Source: Stutzerimonas xanthomarina
Lineage (GTDB): Bacteria; Pseudomonadota; Gammaproteobacteria; Pseudomonadales; Pseudomonadaceae
Assembly (NCBI RefSeq): GCF_003935375.1
Contig: NZ_RHQM01000002.1
Coordinates: 248,001-312,000, forward strand
Direction of reading: 5' to 3'
Length of the DNA: 64,000 nucleotides
Part shown: piece by piece, positions 8,388-21,430 of the stretch
Layout: every line of letters starts with the position of its first letter
How positions within the stretch are numbered: position 1 is the first letter of the stretch
Notes under the pieces: model-generated
What the model saw: the letters and a program-made list of their open reading frames with translations, nothing else
Database searches by the model: none
What the model was told of the DNA's origin: nothing
Made by a program: the position numbers and the translations under genes

Positions 8388-9053
8388 TCAGTCTTCGGTG
8401 GTCATTTCCAGTACCCGGTCGACCAGCTTGTAGATGCCCGAAGCGGCTTCGCTGATGGATTGCGCCAGCATGTACGCCGGTGTGGTGACCAGTCGATGCT
8501 GCTTGTCCACGACGATGTCGCTGACTTCGCACGCCTGATGCTCGGCGCCCATCTGCGCGACCGCCTTGGCGGCATCGGCCTCGTCACTGCCAAGGGTACA
8601 GACCACGCCGGCGCCGAAGATCTGCGCGGCCATGGTCGGCGCGATGCACATCATCCCGACCGGCTTGCGTGCCTCGGCAAAGGCCTGCGCGAGCGCCACG
8701 ACATCCGGCAGTGCCTTGCTGCTGGCGCCTTCGGTAGCGAAATTGGAGAGGTTCTTCGCGGCGCCGAAACCGCCGGGGATGATCAGCGCGTCGAAATCCT
8801 CGGCGCGCGCCTCGCGCAGATCCTTGATCTCGCCGCGGGCCAGGCGAGCGGACTCGGTCAGCACGTTGCGCGACTCCGGCATCTCGTCGCCGGTCAGGTG
8901 ATTGATCACGTGCATCTGCGGGATGTTCGGTGCGAAGCACTGCACCTTGACGCCACGCTGGTCCAGGCGCAGCAGGGTGATGACGCTTTCGTAGATCTCC
9001 GAGCCGTCGTAGACGCCACAGCCGGAGAGGATCACGGCGACTTTCTTGTTCAT
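8388..9053 (-). CDS. elbB: Isoprenoid biosynthesis glyoxalase ElbB (DJ-1/PfpI superfamily)
   Basis: The 221-residue product starts MNKKVAVILSGCGVYDGSEI, typical of ElbB/YhbL, once called sigma cross-reacting protein 27A. The DJ-1/PfpI nucleophile region is seen as PVGMMCIAPTMAAQ with the reactive Cys, and IIPGGFGAAKNLSNFA marks the glycine loop. ElbB from E. coli has glyoxalase activity and was linked to isoprenoid yield; the physiological role is unsettled. ATG 9053 is preceded by AGGAG at a normal distance. An intrinsic terminator follows the stop. The gene diverges from hemB across a 303-bp spacer. Confidence 0.9.
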   Translation of the reverse strand: MNKKVAVILSGCGVYDGSEIYESVITLLRLDQRGVKVQCFAPNIPQMHVINHLTGDEMPESRNVLTESARLARGEIKDLREARAEDFDALIIPGGFGAAKNLSNFATEGASSKALPDVVALAQAFAEARKPVGMMCIAPTMAAQIFGAGVVCTLGSDEADAAKAVAQMGAEHQACEVSDIVVDKQHRLVTTPAYMLAQSISEAASGIYKLVDRVLEMTTED

Positions 9054-10370
<1,317 letters not shown>

Positions 10371-10389
10371 GCCCTTTCGAGGCAAAGCG

Positions 10390-12597
10390 ATGATCAACCA
10401 GGGACTCAGCGAAAAGGATCTGCAGGACGCCGTGGTCGGCGAGGTGCTGGAACAGACGTTGCCCGAGGTGGTGTCTGCGCCACTGGAAGTCGTCGAGGAG
10501 ACGCCGGTCGCGCTGGTGACCAACCTGGACGACAGTGCGCTGTACATCCATCGCGAGCTTTCGCAGCTTCAGTTCAACGTCCGCGTGCTCGAGCAGGCGC
10601 TGGATGAGTCCTATCCGCTGCTGGAGCGGCTGAAGTTCCTGCTGATCTTCTCCAGCAACCTCGATGAGTTCTTCGAGATTCGCGTCGCCGGACTGAAGAA
10701 GCGCGTCACCTTCGCCCGCGAACAGGCGGGCGCCGACGGCCTGCAGCCGCATCAGGCGCTGGCGCGCATCTCCGAGCTGGTCCACGAACAGGTCGACCGC
10801 CAGTACGCGATCCTCAATGACGTGCTTCTGCCGGCGCTGGCCGAGCATCAGATCCGCTTCATTCGCCGCAGGCACTGGACGGCCAAACTCAAGACCTGGG
10901 TGCGCCGCTATTTCCGCGACGAGATTGCGCCGATCGTCACGCCGATCGGTCTCGATCCGACCCATCCGTTCCCGCTGCTGGTGAACAAGAGCCTGAACTT
11001 CATCGTCGAGCTGGAAGGCGTCGATGCCTTCGGCCGCGATTCCGGTCTGGCGATCATCCCGGCGCCACGCCTGCTGCCGCGGGTGATCCGCGTGCCGGAG
11101 TCGGTCGGCGGCGCCGGCGACAACTTCGTCTTCCTCTCCTCGATGATCCATGCCCATGCCGACGACCTGTTCCACGGCATGCGGGTCAAGGGCTGCTACC
11201 AGTTCCGCCTCACCCGTAACGCCGACCTTTCGGTTGACACCGAGGACGTCGAGGACCTGGCACGCGCGCTGCGTGGCGAGCTGATCTCGCGTCGTTATGG
11301 CGATGCCGTGCGCCTGGAAGTGGCCGATACCTGCCCGCAGCACCTGGCCGATTTTCTGCTCAAGCAGTTCAGTCTGGGCGAGGGCGAAATGTACCGGGTC
11401 AACGGCCCCGTCAACCTGACCCGCCTGTTCAGCATCACCGGGCTGGACAGCCACCCGGAGCTGCAATACAGCCCATTCACACCATCAATTCCGAAGTTGC
11501 TGCAGAACAGCGACAAGATATTCAGTGTGATCAACAAGCAGGACATCCTGCTGCTGCACCCTTTCGAGTCCTTCACGCCGGTGGTCGATCTGCTGCGTGA
11601 AGCTGCGAAGGACCCGTGCGTGCTGGCGATCAAGCAGACGCTGTATCGCTCGGGTGCCAATTCGGAGATCGTCGATGCGCTGGTCGATGCGGCGCGCAGC
11701 GGCAAGGAAGTTACCGCGGTGATCGAACTGCGCGCCCGCTTCGACGAGGAATCCAACCTGCAGCTCGCCAGCCGCCTGCAGCAGGCCGGCGCGGTGGTGA
11801 TCTATGGCGTGGTCGGCTACAAGACCCACGCCAAGATGATGCTGATCCTGCGTCGCGAAAATGGCGAGCTGTGCCGTTACGCGCATCTGGGCACCGGCAA
11901 CTACCACGCGGCCAACGCCCGGCTGTATACCGACTACAGCCTGCTGACGTCGGATGATGCCCTGTGTGAGGACGTCTCCAAGCTGTTCAGTCAGTTGATC
12001 GGCATGGGCAAGACCATGCGCATGAAGAAGCTGCTGCACGCGCCATTTACCCTGAAGAAGACGCTGCTCGACCTGATCGCGCAGGAAACCCAGCACGCGG
12101 CCGAGGGGCGGCCCGCGCATATCATTCTGAAGATCAATGCGCTGACCGACCCGAAGATGATCAAGGCGCTGTACAAGGCGAGCCAGACCGGCGTGCGCGT
12201 CGATCTCATCGTGCGTGGCATGTGCTGCCTGCGGCCGGGCATCGCCGGTGTCTCGCACAACATCCATGTGCGCTCGATCATCGGCCGGTTCCTCGAGCAC
12301 AGTCGGGTGTTCTACTTCCAGAATGACGGTGACGAGAAGCTCTACCTGTCCAGTGCCGACTGGATGGAGCGCAACCTCGATCGTCGGGTGGAAACCTGTT
12401 TCCCGGTGGAAGGCAAGAAACTGGTGATGCGGGTTAAGAAGGAGCTGGAAGGCTTCCTCAGCGATAACACCCAGAGCTGGATTCTGCAGCCTGACGGCAG
12501 CTACCTGCGCAACAGCCCCACCGGTAATCAGAATGCGCGCAACATACAGAGTACGTTGCTGGAGCGTCTCACCGGGCCGCAGGTCGGCGTGCGCTGA
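10390..12597 (+). CDS. ppk: Polyphosphate kinase 1
   Basis: This 735-residue PPK1 reversibly transfers the gamma-phosphate of ATP onto polyphosphate. Family segments are present in order: the N-domain ([18 protein letters not shown]), the head domain, and two phospholipase-D-like C domains. The autophosphorylated histidine is in KTHAKMML at about residue 480, and [17 protein letters not shown] follows. The N-terminal 40 residues are variable. GAGG about 10 nt upstream supports ATG 10390. The gene is just downstream of hemB and convergent with ppx, the enzyme that degrades polyphosphate, separated by a hairpin. Confidence 0.95.
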   Translation: MINQGLSEKDLQDAVVGEVLEQTLPEVVSAPLEVVEETPVALVTNLDDSALYIHRELSQLQFNVRVLEQALDESYPLLERLKFLLIFSSNLDEFFEIRVAGLKKRVTFAREQAGADGLQPHQALARISELVHEQVDRQYAILNDVLLPALAEHQIRFIRRRHWTAKLKTWVRRYFRDEIAPIVTPIGLDPTHPFPLLVNKSLNFIVELEGVDAFGRDSGLAIIPAPRLLPRVIRVPESVGGAGDNFVFLSSMIHAHADDLFHGMRVKGCYQFRLTRNADLSVDTEDVEDLARALRGELISRRYGDAVRLEVADTCPQHLADFLLKQFSLGEGEMYRVNGPVNLTRLFSITGLDSHPELQYSPFTPSIPKLLQNSDKIFSVINKQDILLLHPFESFTPVVDLLREAAKDPCVLAIKQTLYRSGANSEIVDALVDAARSGKEVTAVIELRARFDEESNLQLASRLQQAGAVVIYGVVGYKTHAKMMLILRRENGELCRYAHLGTGNYHAANARLYTDYSLLTSDDALCEDVSKLFSQLIGMGKTMRMKKLLHAPFTLKKTLLDLIAQETQHAAEGRPAHIILKINALTDPKMIKALYKASQTGVRVDLIVRGMCCLRPGIAGVSHNIHVRSIIGRFLEHSRVFYFQNDGDEKLYLSSADWMERNLDRRVETCFPVEGKKLVMRVKKELEGFLSDNTQSWILQPDGSYLRNSPTGNQNARNIQSTLLERLTGPQVGVR

Positions 12598-12691
12598 GTC
12601 AGGTGTTTCCCGCGGTGCGTTTTCAGGCATGTGGCTGGCGCGCGCCGCGTCGGCCTGGCTAGAGGAGGCGAAGACTGGTTACCTGTATCAT

Positions 12692-12712
12692 CAAGGGCCC
12701 CCTAGGCCCTTG
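12692..12712. terminator. Terminator hairpin between convergent ppk and ppx
   Basis: CAAGGGCC (12692-12699) and GGCCCTTG (12705-12712) pair perfectly around a 5-nt loop. The T-rich tail is short (TTTCATTT). It lies 2 bp beyond the ppx stop and 94 bp beyond ppk, so it may serve both. Confidence 0.6.
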
Positions 12713-12714
12713 TT

Positions 12715-14217
12715 TCATTTCATCCGCAGTTCGTAGCCCACGCGCGCGAGCCAGGCAGCTTCGGCCTCGAAGTCGGCCCTGGTCAACGGGTTCGCGCCCA
12801 GCCAGCCGGTCGGGAAGATCAGCTCCAGGCCCCGTTCGGTCGCCTTTAGCTGCACCTCGGAGACGGCGTTGGCACCGCGGATGTGATGGAACAGGATGGC
12901 GAAGCGCAGCAGGATGCACAGTCGCACCAGTGCATCGGCATCGACCCCGGTCTCGCCGAACTTGTCCTGCGGAATATTGCGTCGGTGGCCGCGCACCAGC
13001 AGCGCCAGCATCAGTTGATCCTGACGGGAGAAGCCGGGCAGGTCGGAATGTTCGATCAGGTAGGCGCCATGCTTGTGGTAGTGGTAGTGCGCGATATCCA
13101 GGCCCACTTCATGCACCCGTGCAGCCCAGGCGAGCAGCTCCCGGTGCCAGTCCTGATCCAGGCTCCACGTCTCGGCCACCTGGTCGAACGCCTCCAGCGC
13201 CTTGGCTTCGACTCGCGCGGCCTGTTCCATGTCGACGTGGTAGCGCTCCATCAGGAAGCTCAGCGAGCGGTCGCGGATGTCCTCGTCATGGTGACGGCCT
13301 AGCAGGTCGTAGAGCACCCCTTCGCGCAGGGCGCCTTCGGAGTGGGTCATGCTGGTGATCTCCAGCGCATCGAATATCGCCTCGAGAATCGCCAGGCCCG
13401 CAGGAAACACGCCGCGACGGTCCGGCTTGATGCCGTCGATGTCGATCTTCTCCACGTCGCCGAGCTTGAACAGCTTGCGTTTGAGCCATCCCAGCCCTTC
13501 GAGGTTGACCTCGCCGTTGCCGAAGCCGCCGCTCTTGATCGCCAGACCGACGGCTCGGATGGTGCCGGACGCGCCGATGGATTCCTGCCAGCCGAGCCGG
13601 CGCAGACCATGCTCGATGCCCATCAGCTCTACCCGCGCGGCGGTGTAGGCCTGGGCGTAGCGTGCCGGGGTGATCTTGCCGTCACGGAAGAAGCGTTGGG
13701 TGTAGCTCACGCAGCCCATCTGCAGGCTTTCGCGCAGCTGCGATTCGAACCCTTCGCCGATGATGAACTCGGTGCTGCCGCCGCCGATGTCTGCCACCAG
13801 TCGGCGGCCGGAACTGCTCGGGATGGTGTGCGACACTCCGAGATAGATCAGGCGCGCTTCTTCGCGGCCGGAGATGACCTCGACCTGATGGTTGACGATC
13901 TCTTCGGCGCGGCGGATGAAGGTGGCGCGATTGCGCGCTTCACGCAGTGCGTTGGTGCCGACGATGCGTACGGCGCCCTGCGGCAGATGATTGACCAGCT
14001 GGGCGAAGCGACGCAGACAGTCCAGCCCACGCTGCATGGCGGCCTCGTCGAGTAGACGGTTTTCGTCGATCCCGGCAGCCAGCTGGACCTTCTCGCCGAG
14101 CCGTTCGAGGATGCGCATTTCGCCATTGCTGGTGCGCGCGAGCACCATGTGAAAGCTGTTCGAGCCCAGATCCAGGGCGGCGATCATGGGAAAGGTCTCA
14201 GCGGTGTTATGGCGCAT
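12715..14217 (-). CDS. ppx: Exopolyphosphatase
   Basis: Ppx releases phosphate from the ends of polyphosphate chains. The product has about 500 residues. The actin-like (ASKHA) phosphate-1 motif [15 protein letters not shown] is at the N-terminus; [16 protein letters not shown] is the second nucleotide/phosphate loop; the C-terminal half is an HD-like domain ([18 protein letters not shown]). Start choice is uncertain: ATG 14217 gives a short family-like leader, ATG 14188 would begin right at the fold, and ATG 14235 adds six residues; none has a strong ribosome-binding site. It is convergent with ppk, giving opposing enzymes side by side. Confidence 0.93.
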   Translation of the reverse strand: MRHNTAETFPMIAALDLGSNSFHMVLARTSNGEMRILERLGEKVQLAAGIDENRLLDEAAMQRGLDCLRRFAQLVNHLPQGAVRIVGTNALREARNRATFIRRAEEIVNHQVEVISGREEARLIYLGVSHTIPSSSGRRLVADIGGGSTEFIIGEGFESQLRESLQMGCVSYTQRFFRDGKITPARYAQAYTAARVELMGIEHGLRRLGWQESIGASGTIRAVGLAIKSGGFGNGEVNLEGLGWLKRKLFKLGDVEKIDIDGIKPDRRGVFPAGLAILEAIFDALEITSMTHSEGALREGVLYDLLGRHHDEDIRDRSLSFLMERYHVDMEQAARVEAKALEAFDQVAETWSLDQDWHRELLAWAARVHEVGLDIAHYHYHKHGAYLIEHSDLPGFSRQDQLMLALLVRGHRRNIPQDKFGETGVDADALVRLCILLRFAILFHHIRGANAVSEVQLKATERGLELIFPTGWLGANPLTRADFEAEAAWLARVGYELRMK

Positions 14218-14337
14218 TGGGCAGTCTCGATGCAAAACTCAGACATCCTGACATGATCGCCCCCATCCGCCAACGCAGTCGTTGACGCACGGAGGCGCTG
14301 CTCGCGGGCGATCGTCGCCGACCCGAGGGTCTGCAGC

Positions 14338-14366
14338 TTTCGATCCGCTCACAGTAGGGCTATGAT
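14338..14366 (+). promoter_or_regulatory. Candidate sigma-70 promoter for trxA
   Basis: -35 TTTCGA (14338-14343), 17-nt spacer and -10 TATGAT (14361-14366), placing transcription start about 28 nt before trxA. The -35 match is weak and the -10 is good. Confidence 0.5.
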
Positions 14367-14400
14367 GGCGACCTTTCCGTTCCGACCCTGGAGAAAATCC

Positions 14401-14727
14401 ATGAGCGAATACATCAACAATGTCAGCGACAGCAGTTTCGAGCAGGACGTCCTCCAGGCCGACGGTCCCGTACTGGTCGACTACTGGGCCGAGTGGTGTG
14501 GTCCGTGCAAGATGATCGCGCCGGTACTCGACGAGATCGCCAAGGACTACGAAGGCCGTCTGAAGGTTTGCAAGCTCAATATCGACGAGAACCAGGAAAC
14601 TCCGCCGAAATACGGCGTGCGTGGTATCCCGACGCTGATGCTGTTCAAGAACGGCAATGTCGAGGCGACCAAGGTCGGTGCACTGTCCAAGTCGCAGCTG
14701 GCGGCGTTCCTCGACAGCAACATCTGA
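14401..14727 (+). CDS. trxA: Thioredoxin 1
   Basis: This 108-residue cytoplasmic thioredoxin has the redox motif WCGPC with cysteines at 33 and 36, the preceding DYWAEW, and cis-proline region RGIPTLMLF. It reduces protein disulfides and is itself reduced by thioredoxin reductase. GGAG lies about 8 nt before ATG 14401; the in-frame ATG at 14362 overlaps the putative -10 box and is rejected. An intrinsic terminator directly follows, and rho is next, the order trxA-rho being the same as in E. coli and P. aeruginosa. Confidence 0.96.
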   Translation: MSEYINNVSDSSFEQDVLQADGPVLVDYWAEWCGPCKMIAPVLDEIAKDYEGRLKVCKLNIDENQETPPKYGVRGIPTLMLFKNGNVEATKVGALSKSQLAAFLDSNI

Positions 14728-14749
14728 CTTCGCCGAAGTTCCCCTCTAA

Positions 14750-14776
14750 AGCCCTCGCAGTCGCGGGGGCTTTTTT
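14750..14776 (+). terminator. Intrinsic terminator after trxA
   Basis: Stem AGCCCTCGC/GCGGGGGCT with loop AGTC, followed by a run of six T, 23 nt after the trxA stop. Confidence 0.88.
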
Positions 14777-14958
14777 CATCGGCGGGGTGGACGCTTCGTC
14801 TGCACGGTGCTAAATTCGGCCTCGCGACGCATTCTTCCGTCGCCCTCTGCACGCCGTCGCCGACGCACTTCAGCCTCATAAAGCACAACGAACCTGTTCG
14901 TCTCTTGCTGCGCGGCTTCTCAAGCTAATCGCTTTCTACATCCTTCCTGACTCTCTCT
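14777..14958 (+). promoter_or_regulatory. Leader region of rho
   Basis: About 180 nt separate the trxA terminator from rho. The last 60 nt are pyrimidine-rich on the coding strand (TTCGTCTCTTGC, CTTCCTGACTCTCTCT). Rho of E. coli represses itself through Rho-dependent termination in its leader; C/U-rich unstructured RNA here would suit that, but it is an inference. Confidence 0.4.
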
Positions 14959-16218
<1,260 letters not shown>

Positions 16219-16237
16219 GCGACTCGTCGTTGCCAAC

Positions 16238-16259
16238 AAGGCCGGGGAAACCCGGCCTT
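16238..16259 (+). terminator. Hairpin after rho
   Basis: AAGGCCGGG and CCCGGCCTT pair perfectly across a GAAA tetraloop, 20 nt after the rho stop. The following tract (CGTCTGTCTG) has few consecutive T residues, so termination may be partial. Confidence 0.65.
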
Positions 16260-16341
16260 CGTCTGTCTGCAGGTTTTGGAAAACCCGACGCGGGCGCTAA
16301 ACTTTGCGCCTCGTCCCTGCCGGCCCATGCGAGGCTCAAGC

Positions 16342-17808
16342 ATGCAGTATCGCGATCTGCGCGACTTTATCAGCGGCCTGGAAAAACGCGGTGAGCTCAA
16401 GCGCGTCACGGCTGCTGTCTCCCCGATTCTGGAAATGACCGAAATCTGTGACCGCACCCTGCGCAAGCAGGGCCCGGCACTGCTCTTCGAGAACCCGACG
16501 GGTTTCGACATGCCGGTGCTTGGCAATCTGTTCGGCACGCCGCAGCGGGTCGCCCTCGGTATGGGCGCCGAGGATGTCTCCGAACTGCGTGAGATCGGCA
16601 AGCTGCTGGCGTTTCTCAAGGAGCCGGAGCCGCCGAAGGGGTTGAAGGACGCCTGGAGCAAGCTGCCGATCTACAAGAAGGTCATCAGCATGGCGCCCAA
16701 GGTGCTCAAGGACGCGCCCTGCCAGGAAGTGATCATCGAAGGTGATGACGTCGACCTGGGGACAATCCCCGTACAGCACTGCTGGCCGGGCGACGCCGCA
16801 CCGCTGATCACCTGGGGTCTGACCATTACCAAGGGGCCGAACAAGGAGCGGCAGAACCTCGGCATCTACCGCCAGCAGGTAATCGGTCGCAACAAGGTGA
16901 TCATGCGCTGGCTCAGTCATCGCGGCGGGGCGCTGGATTTCCGCGAATGGTGCGAGAAGTACCCGGATCGGCCGTACCCGGTCGCCGTGGCGCTGGGCGC
17001 GGATCCGGCGACGATTCTCGGCGCGGTGACGCCCGTGCCCGATACGCTGTCCGAATATGCCTTCGCCGGCCTGTTGCGCGGTTCGCGCACCGAGTTGGTC
17101 AAGGCGGTCGGCTCCGATCTGCAGGTGCCGGCGTACGCCGAGATCGTCCTCGAAGGACATATCCATCCGGGCGAGATGGCCGATGAAGGACCGTACGGCG
17201 ACCACACCGGCTACTACAACGAGGTCGACCGCTTCCCGGTGTTCACCGTTGAGCGCATTACCCAACGCCGAAACCCGATCTATCACAGCACCTATACCGG
17301 GCGTCCGCCGGATGAGCCGGCGATTCTTGGTGTGGCGCTGAACGAGGTGTTCGTACCGATCCTGCAGAAGCAGTTCCCGGAAATCGTCGATTTCTACCTG
17401 CCGCCGGAAGGCTGTTCCTATCGCATGGCGGTGGTGACGATGAAGAAGCAGTATCCCGGCCACGCCAAGCGGGTCATGCTCGGCGTGTGGAGCTTCCTGC
17501 GTCAGTTCATGTACACCAAGTTTGTCATCGTCACCGACGACGACATCAACGCCCGCGACTGGAACGATGTGATCTGGGCCATCACCACACGCATGGATCC
17601 CAAGCGCGACACGGTGATGATCGACAACACCCCGATCGACTACCTGGATTTCGCCTCGCCGATCTCCGGGCTGGGCTCGAAGATGGGCCTGGATGCCACC
17701 CACAAATGGCCGGGCGAGACCAACCGCGAATGGGGGCGGGTCATCGTTCAGGACCCGGCGGTGAAGCAGCGGGTTGATGAACTCTGGCCGCAGCTGGGTA
17801 TCGACTGA
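16342..17808 (+). CDS. ubiD: 4-hydroxy-3-polyprenylbenzoate decarboxylase UbiD
   Basis: UbiD decarboxylates 4-hydroxy-3-polyprenylbenzoate in ubiquinone synthesis, using prenylated FMN made by UbiX. The 488 residues match the P. aeruginosa enzyme. Family landmarks are [20 protein letters not shown] at the start, the ENPTGF loop, and the acidic and Arg prFMN-site region around [16 protein letters not shown] and [23 protein letters not shown] 16342 is used because the family begins there; in-frame ATG 16327 would add five residues. A GC hairpin follows the stop, then a flavin reductase gene 74 bp away. Confidence 0.95.
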   Translation: MQYRDLRDFISGLEKRGELKRVTAAVSPILEMTEICDRTLRKQGPALLFENPTGFDMPVLGNLFGTPQRVALGMGAEDVSELREIGKLLAFLKEPEPPKGLKDAWSKLPIYKKVISMAPKVLKDAPCQEVIIEGDDVDLGTIPVQHCWPGDAAPLITWGLTITKGPNKERQNLGIYRQQVIGRNKVIMRWLSHRGGALDFREWCEKYPDRPYPVAVALGADPATILGAVTPVPDTLSEYAFAGLLRGSRTELVKAVGSDLQVPAYAEIVLEGHIHPGEMADEGPYGDHTGYYNEVDRFPVFTVERITQRRNPIYHSTYTGRPPDEPAILGVALNEVFVPILQKQFPEIVDFYLPPEGCSYRMAVVTMKKQYPGHAKRVMLGVWSFLRQFMYTKFVIVTDDDINARDWNDVIWAITTRMDPKRDTVMIDNTPIDYLDFASPISGLGSKMGLDATHKWPGETNREWGRVIVQDPAVKQRVDELWPQLGID

Positions 17809-17820
17809 CATATCCGAAGA

Positions 17821-17838
17821 GGCGGGCCCGAGCCCGCC
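17821..17838 (+). terminator. Hairpin between ubiD and the flavin reductase gene
   Basis: GGCGGGC (17821-17827) pairs with GCCCGCC (17832-17838) around CCGA. No T-run follows, so it may only attenuate transcription or stabilise mRNA. Confidence 0.45.
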
Positions 17839-17882
17839 CGAAAGCCTTGGCGGGTCATCCCGTTCACTGATAAGACGTGCAC

Positions 17883-18854
17883 ATGAAAGTTACTTTGCAG
17901 CCATCCGGCGCCGTGCTCGACGTGCGGCCCGGCGAACGATTTCTCGATGCCGCCAGGCGTCTGGGCTACGAATGCCCGCAGAGCTGTCGCAACGGCAATT
18001 GCCACATCTGCGCCTCGCTGCTGGTCGAAGGGCGTGTGCGGCAGGCCGGCGAGGTGCGCAATCACGGCGAGCTGCTGGCCTGCCTGGCCGAGCCACTGGA
18101 AGACTGCGTGCTGCTCTGGGATGGCGTGCTGGCGCCCGGCGAATTGCCGGTACGCGAGCTGAGCTGCCAGCTCAGTGGCTACGAAGAGGTCGGTGGCGAT
18201 GTGGTGCGCTTGCGCCTACGCCTGCCGGCCGGTCGCCAGCCGCGCTATCACGCCGGTCAATATCTGTTGCTGCAACGGGAGGACGGTGAGTGGTCGGCGT
18301 TTTCCCTCGCCTCTGCTCCCGGCAGTGGCCGAGAGCTGGAGCTGCACGTGCTGGCGCGTGAGGAATCCGCGATCGAGCTGCTGGCATTCCTGCGGCGGCA
18401 GGGCTTTGCGCGGATCCAGCTGCCATTCGGCGACACGCATCTGGCAGAACTGCCGGACGGTCCCTTGGTGCTGGTTGCAGCGGGCACCGGCATGGCGCAG
18501 ATGCACAGTCTCATCGAATATTGCCGCGCAGCCGGGTTCTCGCATCCGGTGCATCTGTACTGGGGTGTTCGCCATCCCGAAGACTTCTACCAGCTGTCGC
18601 ACTGGGATGAGTGGCAGGGCATGAGCAATCTGCATCTGCACCGTGTCGTCAGCGACGTCTGCGGCTGGGAAGGTCGCTGCGGCATGCTGCACGAAGCGAT
18701 TCGCGAGGATTTCAACGATCTCAAACCGTTGCATATCTATGCCAGCGGCTCGCCGTCGATGGTCTATGGCACGCTGGATGCGTTGGTGGAGGCGGGGATG
18801 GACCCGCATCAGATGCGCGCTGACGTGTTTGCCTACGCGCCGCGGGAAAGCTGA
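17883..18854 (+). CDS. 2Fe-2S/FAD/NAD(P)H oxidoreductase (CDP-6-deoxy-delta-3,4-glucoseen reductase-like)
   Basis: This 323-residue electron-transfer protein has three parts: an N-terminal plant-type ferredoxin domain with ECPQSCRNGNCHIC and a later LLACLAE cysteine, an FAD-binding barrel (RYHAGQYLLLQ, FSLASAP) and a C-terminal NAD(P)H domain (LVLVAAGTGMAQMHSLIEY). It is normally annotated CDP-6-deoxy-delta-3,4-glucoseen reductase in Pseudomonas, but no sugar-dideoxy pathway is visible here, so it is better regarded as a reductase with an unidentified partner. ATG 17883 was preferred to the GTG two codons upstream. The order ubiD-reductase is conserved in pseudomonads. Confidence 0.85.
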   Translation: MKVTLQPSGAVLDVRPGERFLDAARRLGYECPQSCRNGNCHICASLLVEGRVRQAGEVRNHGELLACLAEPLEDCVLLWDGVLAPGELPVRELSCQLSGYEEVGGDVVRLRLRLPAGRQPRYHAGQYLLLQREDGEWSAFSLASAPGSGRELELHVLAREESAIELLAFLRRQGFARIQLPFGDTHLAELPDGPLVLVAAGTGMAQMHSLIEYCRAAGFSHPVHLYWGVRHPEDFYQLSHWDEWQGMSNLHLHRVVSDVCGWEGRCGMLHEAIREDFNDLKPLHIYASGSPSMVYGTLDALVEAGMDPHQMRADVFAYAPRES

Positions 18855-18876
18855 TTCGGTTTGCTGCGCCAGAATG

Positions 18877-18907
18877 AAAAACGCCGGGGCGAAAGCCCGG
18901 CGTTTTT
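18877..18907. terminator. Bidirectional intrinsic terminator
   Basis: AAAAACGCCGGG and CCCGGCGTTTTT form a 12-bp stem around GCGAAAG. The T-runs on both strands allow termination of the reductase gene (+) and of the argS-SPOR operon (-). Confidence 0.9.
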
Positions 18908-18910
18908 CGT

Positions 18911-19576
18911 TCAGCGCGTCTGCCGCTGTTGCAACAGCAGGTTCTTATAGCCGCTGGCGGCCAGCGTCTTTTGTGCGGCATTCAGTTGCTCGCGGCTGCC
19001 GAAGGGTCCGACCAGCACGCGATACCAGGGCTCATCACGCACCTTGACGCTTTCCACGCGCACGTCCTGACCAAGCAGGATGATCTGCGCGCGTACCCGA
19101 TCAGCCTCCGCCTGCTGGCGGAACGAGCCGGCCTGCAGAAAGAACTGGGTAACTGGTGCCTTGGCCACAGTGGGCGGCGGCGGTGGTACCTGGCCATTGA
19201 GTGCGGCCTGCGCGCGGGCTTCGTCGATCTTCGCTGCTTCCTCCGGCGTTACCGGCTTGGCCGGCGGTTCCGGCTGCTTGGCTTCCGGCGGCAGAATCAC
19301 TTCCGACTCCGGCAGCAGCGTATAGAAGTCGTACTTCGGCTTGGTCGCCTGCTCGCTGGCTGGCGTGCGCTTGGGCTGCTCCTTGACCGCGGTCTTGGGT
19401 GCGTCCTTGTTGCGCTTGACCTCCTCGCCACCCGGTTCGAGGCTCATCAAAAACATGATGAAACCGCCGATGACCAGGCCACAGACCAGCCAGATCCAGC
19501 CTGGTACGGCCTGTTTGGCCGGCGCCTGATAGCGGCTCGCGCCTCGTTTGGGCGCGGCTTTCTTCCTTGCAGCCAC
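18911..19576 (-). CDS. SPOR domain protein, FtsN-like
   Basis: This 221-residue bitopic protein has a basic N-terminus (MAARKKAAPKRGAS), one membrane helix around residues 27-45 (WIWLVCGLVIGGFIMFLMSL), a Lys/Pro/Glu-rich periplasmic linker and a C-terminal SPOR domain (FFLQAGSFRQQAEADRVRAQ to the end). SPOR domains bind glycan strands stripped of stem peptides at the division septum. The layout is that of FtsN, though shorter than E. coli FtsN (319 residues). The GTG start abuts the argS stop directly and uses a GGAG inside the end of argS, so translation is coupled. Confidence 0.85.
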   Translation of the reverse strand: MAARKKAAPKRGASRYQAPAKQAVPGWIWLVCGLVIGGFIMFLMSLEPGGEEVKRNKDAPKTAVKEQPKRTPASEQATKPKYDFYTLLPESEVILPPEAKQPEPPAKPVTPEEAAKIDEARAQAALNGQVPPPPPTVAKAPVTQFFLQAGSFRQQAEADRVRAQIILLGQDVRVESVKVRDEPWYRVLVGPFGSREQLNAAQKTLAASGYKNLLLQQRQTR

Positions 19577-21316
19577 TTACATGCGCTCCAGAGTTTCCAG
19601 GCCGAGAAGTTCCAGGCCCTGCTTGAGGGTCTTGCCGGTCAGGGCAGCGAGGCGCAGTCGACTCTGCTTCTGCTCTGGCTGTTCGGCGCTGAGGATCGGG
19701 CAGTGCTCGTAGAAACTGGAGAACAGCCCGGCCAGATCGTACAGGTAAGCGCACAGCAAGTGCGGTTCGCCTTTCTCACCGACGCTGTTCAGCACTTCGC
19801 CGAACTGGGCGAGCTTGGCGGCGAGCGCCAGTTCCTGCTCAGCCTCGAGCTGAATCTGCCCGGCGATCTCATCGATGCCTTGACCCAGCTTGCGGAAAAT
19901 GCTGGCCACGCGGGTGTAGGCATAGAGCAGGTAGGGCGCGGTGTTGCCTTCGAAGCTCAGCATCAGTTCGAAGTTGAAGCGATAGTCGCTGGTGCGGTGC
20001 TTGGACAGGTCGGCATATTTGACGGCGCTGATACCCACCGCGCGGGCGATCTGGCGCAGCTCGGCTTCATCGAGGTCCGGATTCTTGCCCTTGACCAGGG
20101 CATAGGCGCGCTGCTCGGCTTCGTCGAGCAGATCGATCAGCTTTACCGTGCCGCCGTCGCGGGTCTTGAACGGGCGGCCGTCGGCGCCGTTCATGGTGCC
20201 GAAGCCCATGTGCTCAAGCTGCATGCCGGCATGGACGAAGCCGGCGCGACGCGCCACTTCGAAAGCCATCTGGAAATGCAGGGCCTGGCGCTGATCGACG
20301 AAATACAGCGCGCGATCGGCATGCAGGACCTGGCTGCGGTAACGCATGGCCGCCAGGTCGGTGGTGGCGTAGAGGTAGCCGCCGCCGGCCTTCTGCACGA
20401 TCACCGGGAGCGGATTGCCTTCGGCGTTCTTGAATTCGTCGAGGAAGACGCACTGCGCGCCGTTGTCCTCGGTGAGCAGACCTTTAGTGCGCAGGGCTTC
20501 GACGATATCTGCAAGCTCGGCGTTGTAGGCGCTCTCACCCTTGACGTCGGCCGGGGTCAGCTTGACGTTGAGGCGGTCGTAGATCTTCTGGCAGTGCGAC
20601 AGGGAAATATCGTTGAAGCGCGTCCACAGGCTCAGGCACTGTGCGTCCCCGGCTTGAAGCTTTACCACCAGTTCGCGGGCGCGGTCGGCGAACTCGGCGG
20701 ACTCGTCGAAGCGCTGTTTCGCTGCGCGATAGAACTGCTCCAGGTCGGACAGCTCGCTTTCCGCCGCCGCCGGTTTCTCCTCGAGGTAAGCCAGCAGCAT
20801 GCCGAACTGGGTGCCCCAGTCGCCGACGTGGTTCTGCCGGATCACCTCGTCGCCGAGGTACTCGAGCACACGACCGACGGCGTCACCAATAATGGTCGAG
20901 CGCAGGTGGCCAACATGCATCTCTTTCGCCAGGTTCGGCGATGACAGGTCGATCACCACGCGCTGGGGCGCCGACGCCTTGCGCACTGCCAGCTTTGGAT
21001 CGGCCAGGGCCGCTTCGAGGCGCTCGGCCAGTGCGTCGCTGTTCTGGAAGAAGTTCAGAAAGCCTGGTCCGGCGATTTCCACCTTGCTGATCTGCGCGTC
21101 CTGCGGCAGCGCGGCGATCAGCTTCTCGGCCAGGTCGCGCGGCTTCAGCCCGGCCGGTTTGGCCAGCATCATGGCGATGTTGCTGGCGAAATCGCCGTGG
21201 CTCTTGTCTCTGGTGTTTTCCACCTGAATCGCGGGGGTCAGCCCTTCAGGCAGGACGCCTTCGGCGGTCAGGCGGACGAGGGCTTGCTGGATCAGGTGGC
21301 GAATGCTGTCTTTCAT
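19577..21316 (-). CDS. argS: Arginyl-tRNA synthetase
   Basis: This class I synthetase of 579 residues charges tRNA-Arg. The HIGH-type motif is within [19 protein letters not shown], the N-terminal Add-1 domain begins [13 protein letters not shown], and the C-terminal helical anticodon-binding domain ends [19 protein letters not shown] 21316 starts the domain as in the family; the upstream extension has none of its residues. The SPOR-domain gene follows with no gap. Confidence 0.97.
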   Translation of the reverse strand: MKDSIRHLIQQALVRLTAEGVLPEGLTPAIQVENTRDKSHGDFASNIAMMLAKPAGLKPRDLAEKLIAALPQDAQISKVEIAGPGFLNFFQNSDALAERLEAALADPKLAVRKASAPQRVVIDLSSPNLAKEMHVGHLRSTIIGDAVGRVLEYLGDEVIRQNHVGDWGTQFGMLLAYLEEKPAAAESELSDLEQFYRAAKQRFDESAEFADRARELVVKLQAGDAQCLSLWTRFNDISLSHCQKIYDRLNVKLTPADVKGESAYNAELADIVEALRTKGLLTEDNGAQCVFLDEFKNAEGNPLPVIVQKAGGGYLYATTDLAAMRYRSQVLHADRALYFVDQRQALHFQMAFEVARRAGFVHAGMQLEHMGFGTMNGADGRPFKTRDGGTVKLIDLLDEAEQRAYALVKGKNPDLDEAELRQIARAVGISAVKYADLSKHRTSDYRFNFELMLSFEGNTAPYLLYAYTRVASIFRKLGQGIDEIAGQIQLEAEQELALAAKLAQFGEVLNSVGEKGEPHLLCAYLYDLAGLFSSFYEHCPILSAEQPEQKQSRLRLAALTGKTLKQGLELLGLETLERM

Positions 21317-21430
21317 GGTCGGCTCAGTCCGCAAGTGTGCGCGAAAACCCGGCATTATCGGGTCGCGATGGGTATCGCTTCAAGGTGCGTGGCGCGCAGG
21401 GCGGCAAAAGTCCGGGTTTCGATCAGGCGA

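Noticed and set aside
17883..18854. Assigning the flavin/2Fe-2S reductase to deoxysugar synthesis
   Set aside because: The usual name suggests CDP-sugar reduction, but no dideoxysugar pathway genes are nearby; the context is ubiD.
18929..20944. 671-residue open frame opposite the SPOR-domain gene and argS
   Set aside because: It runs antisense to two certain genes and across their junction; no family similarity.
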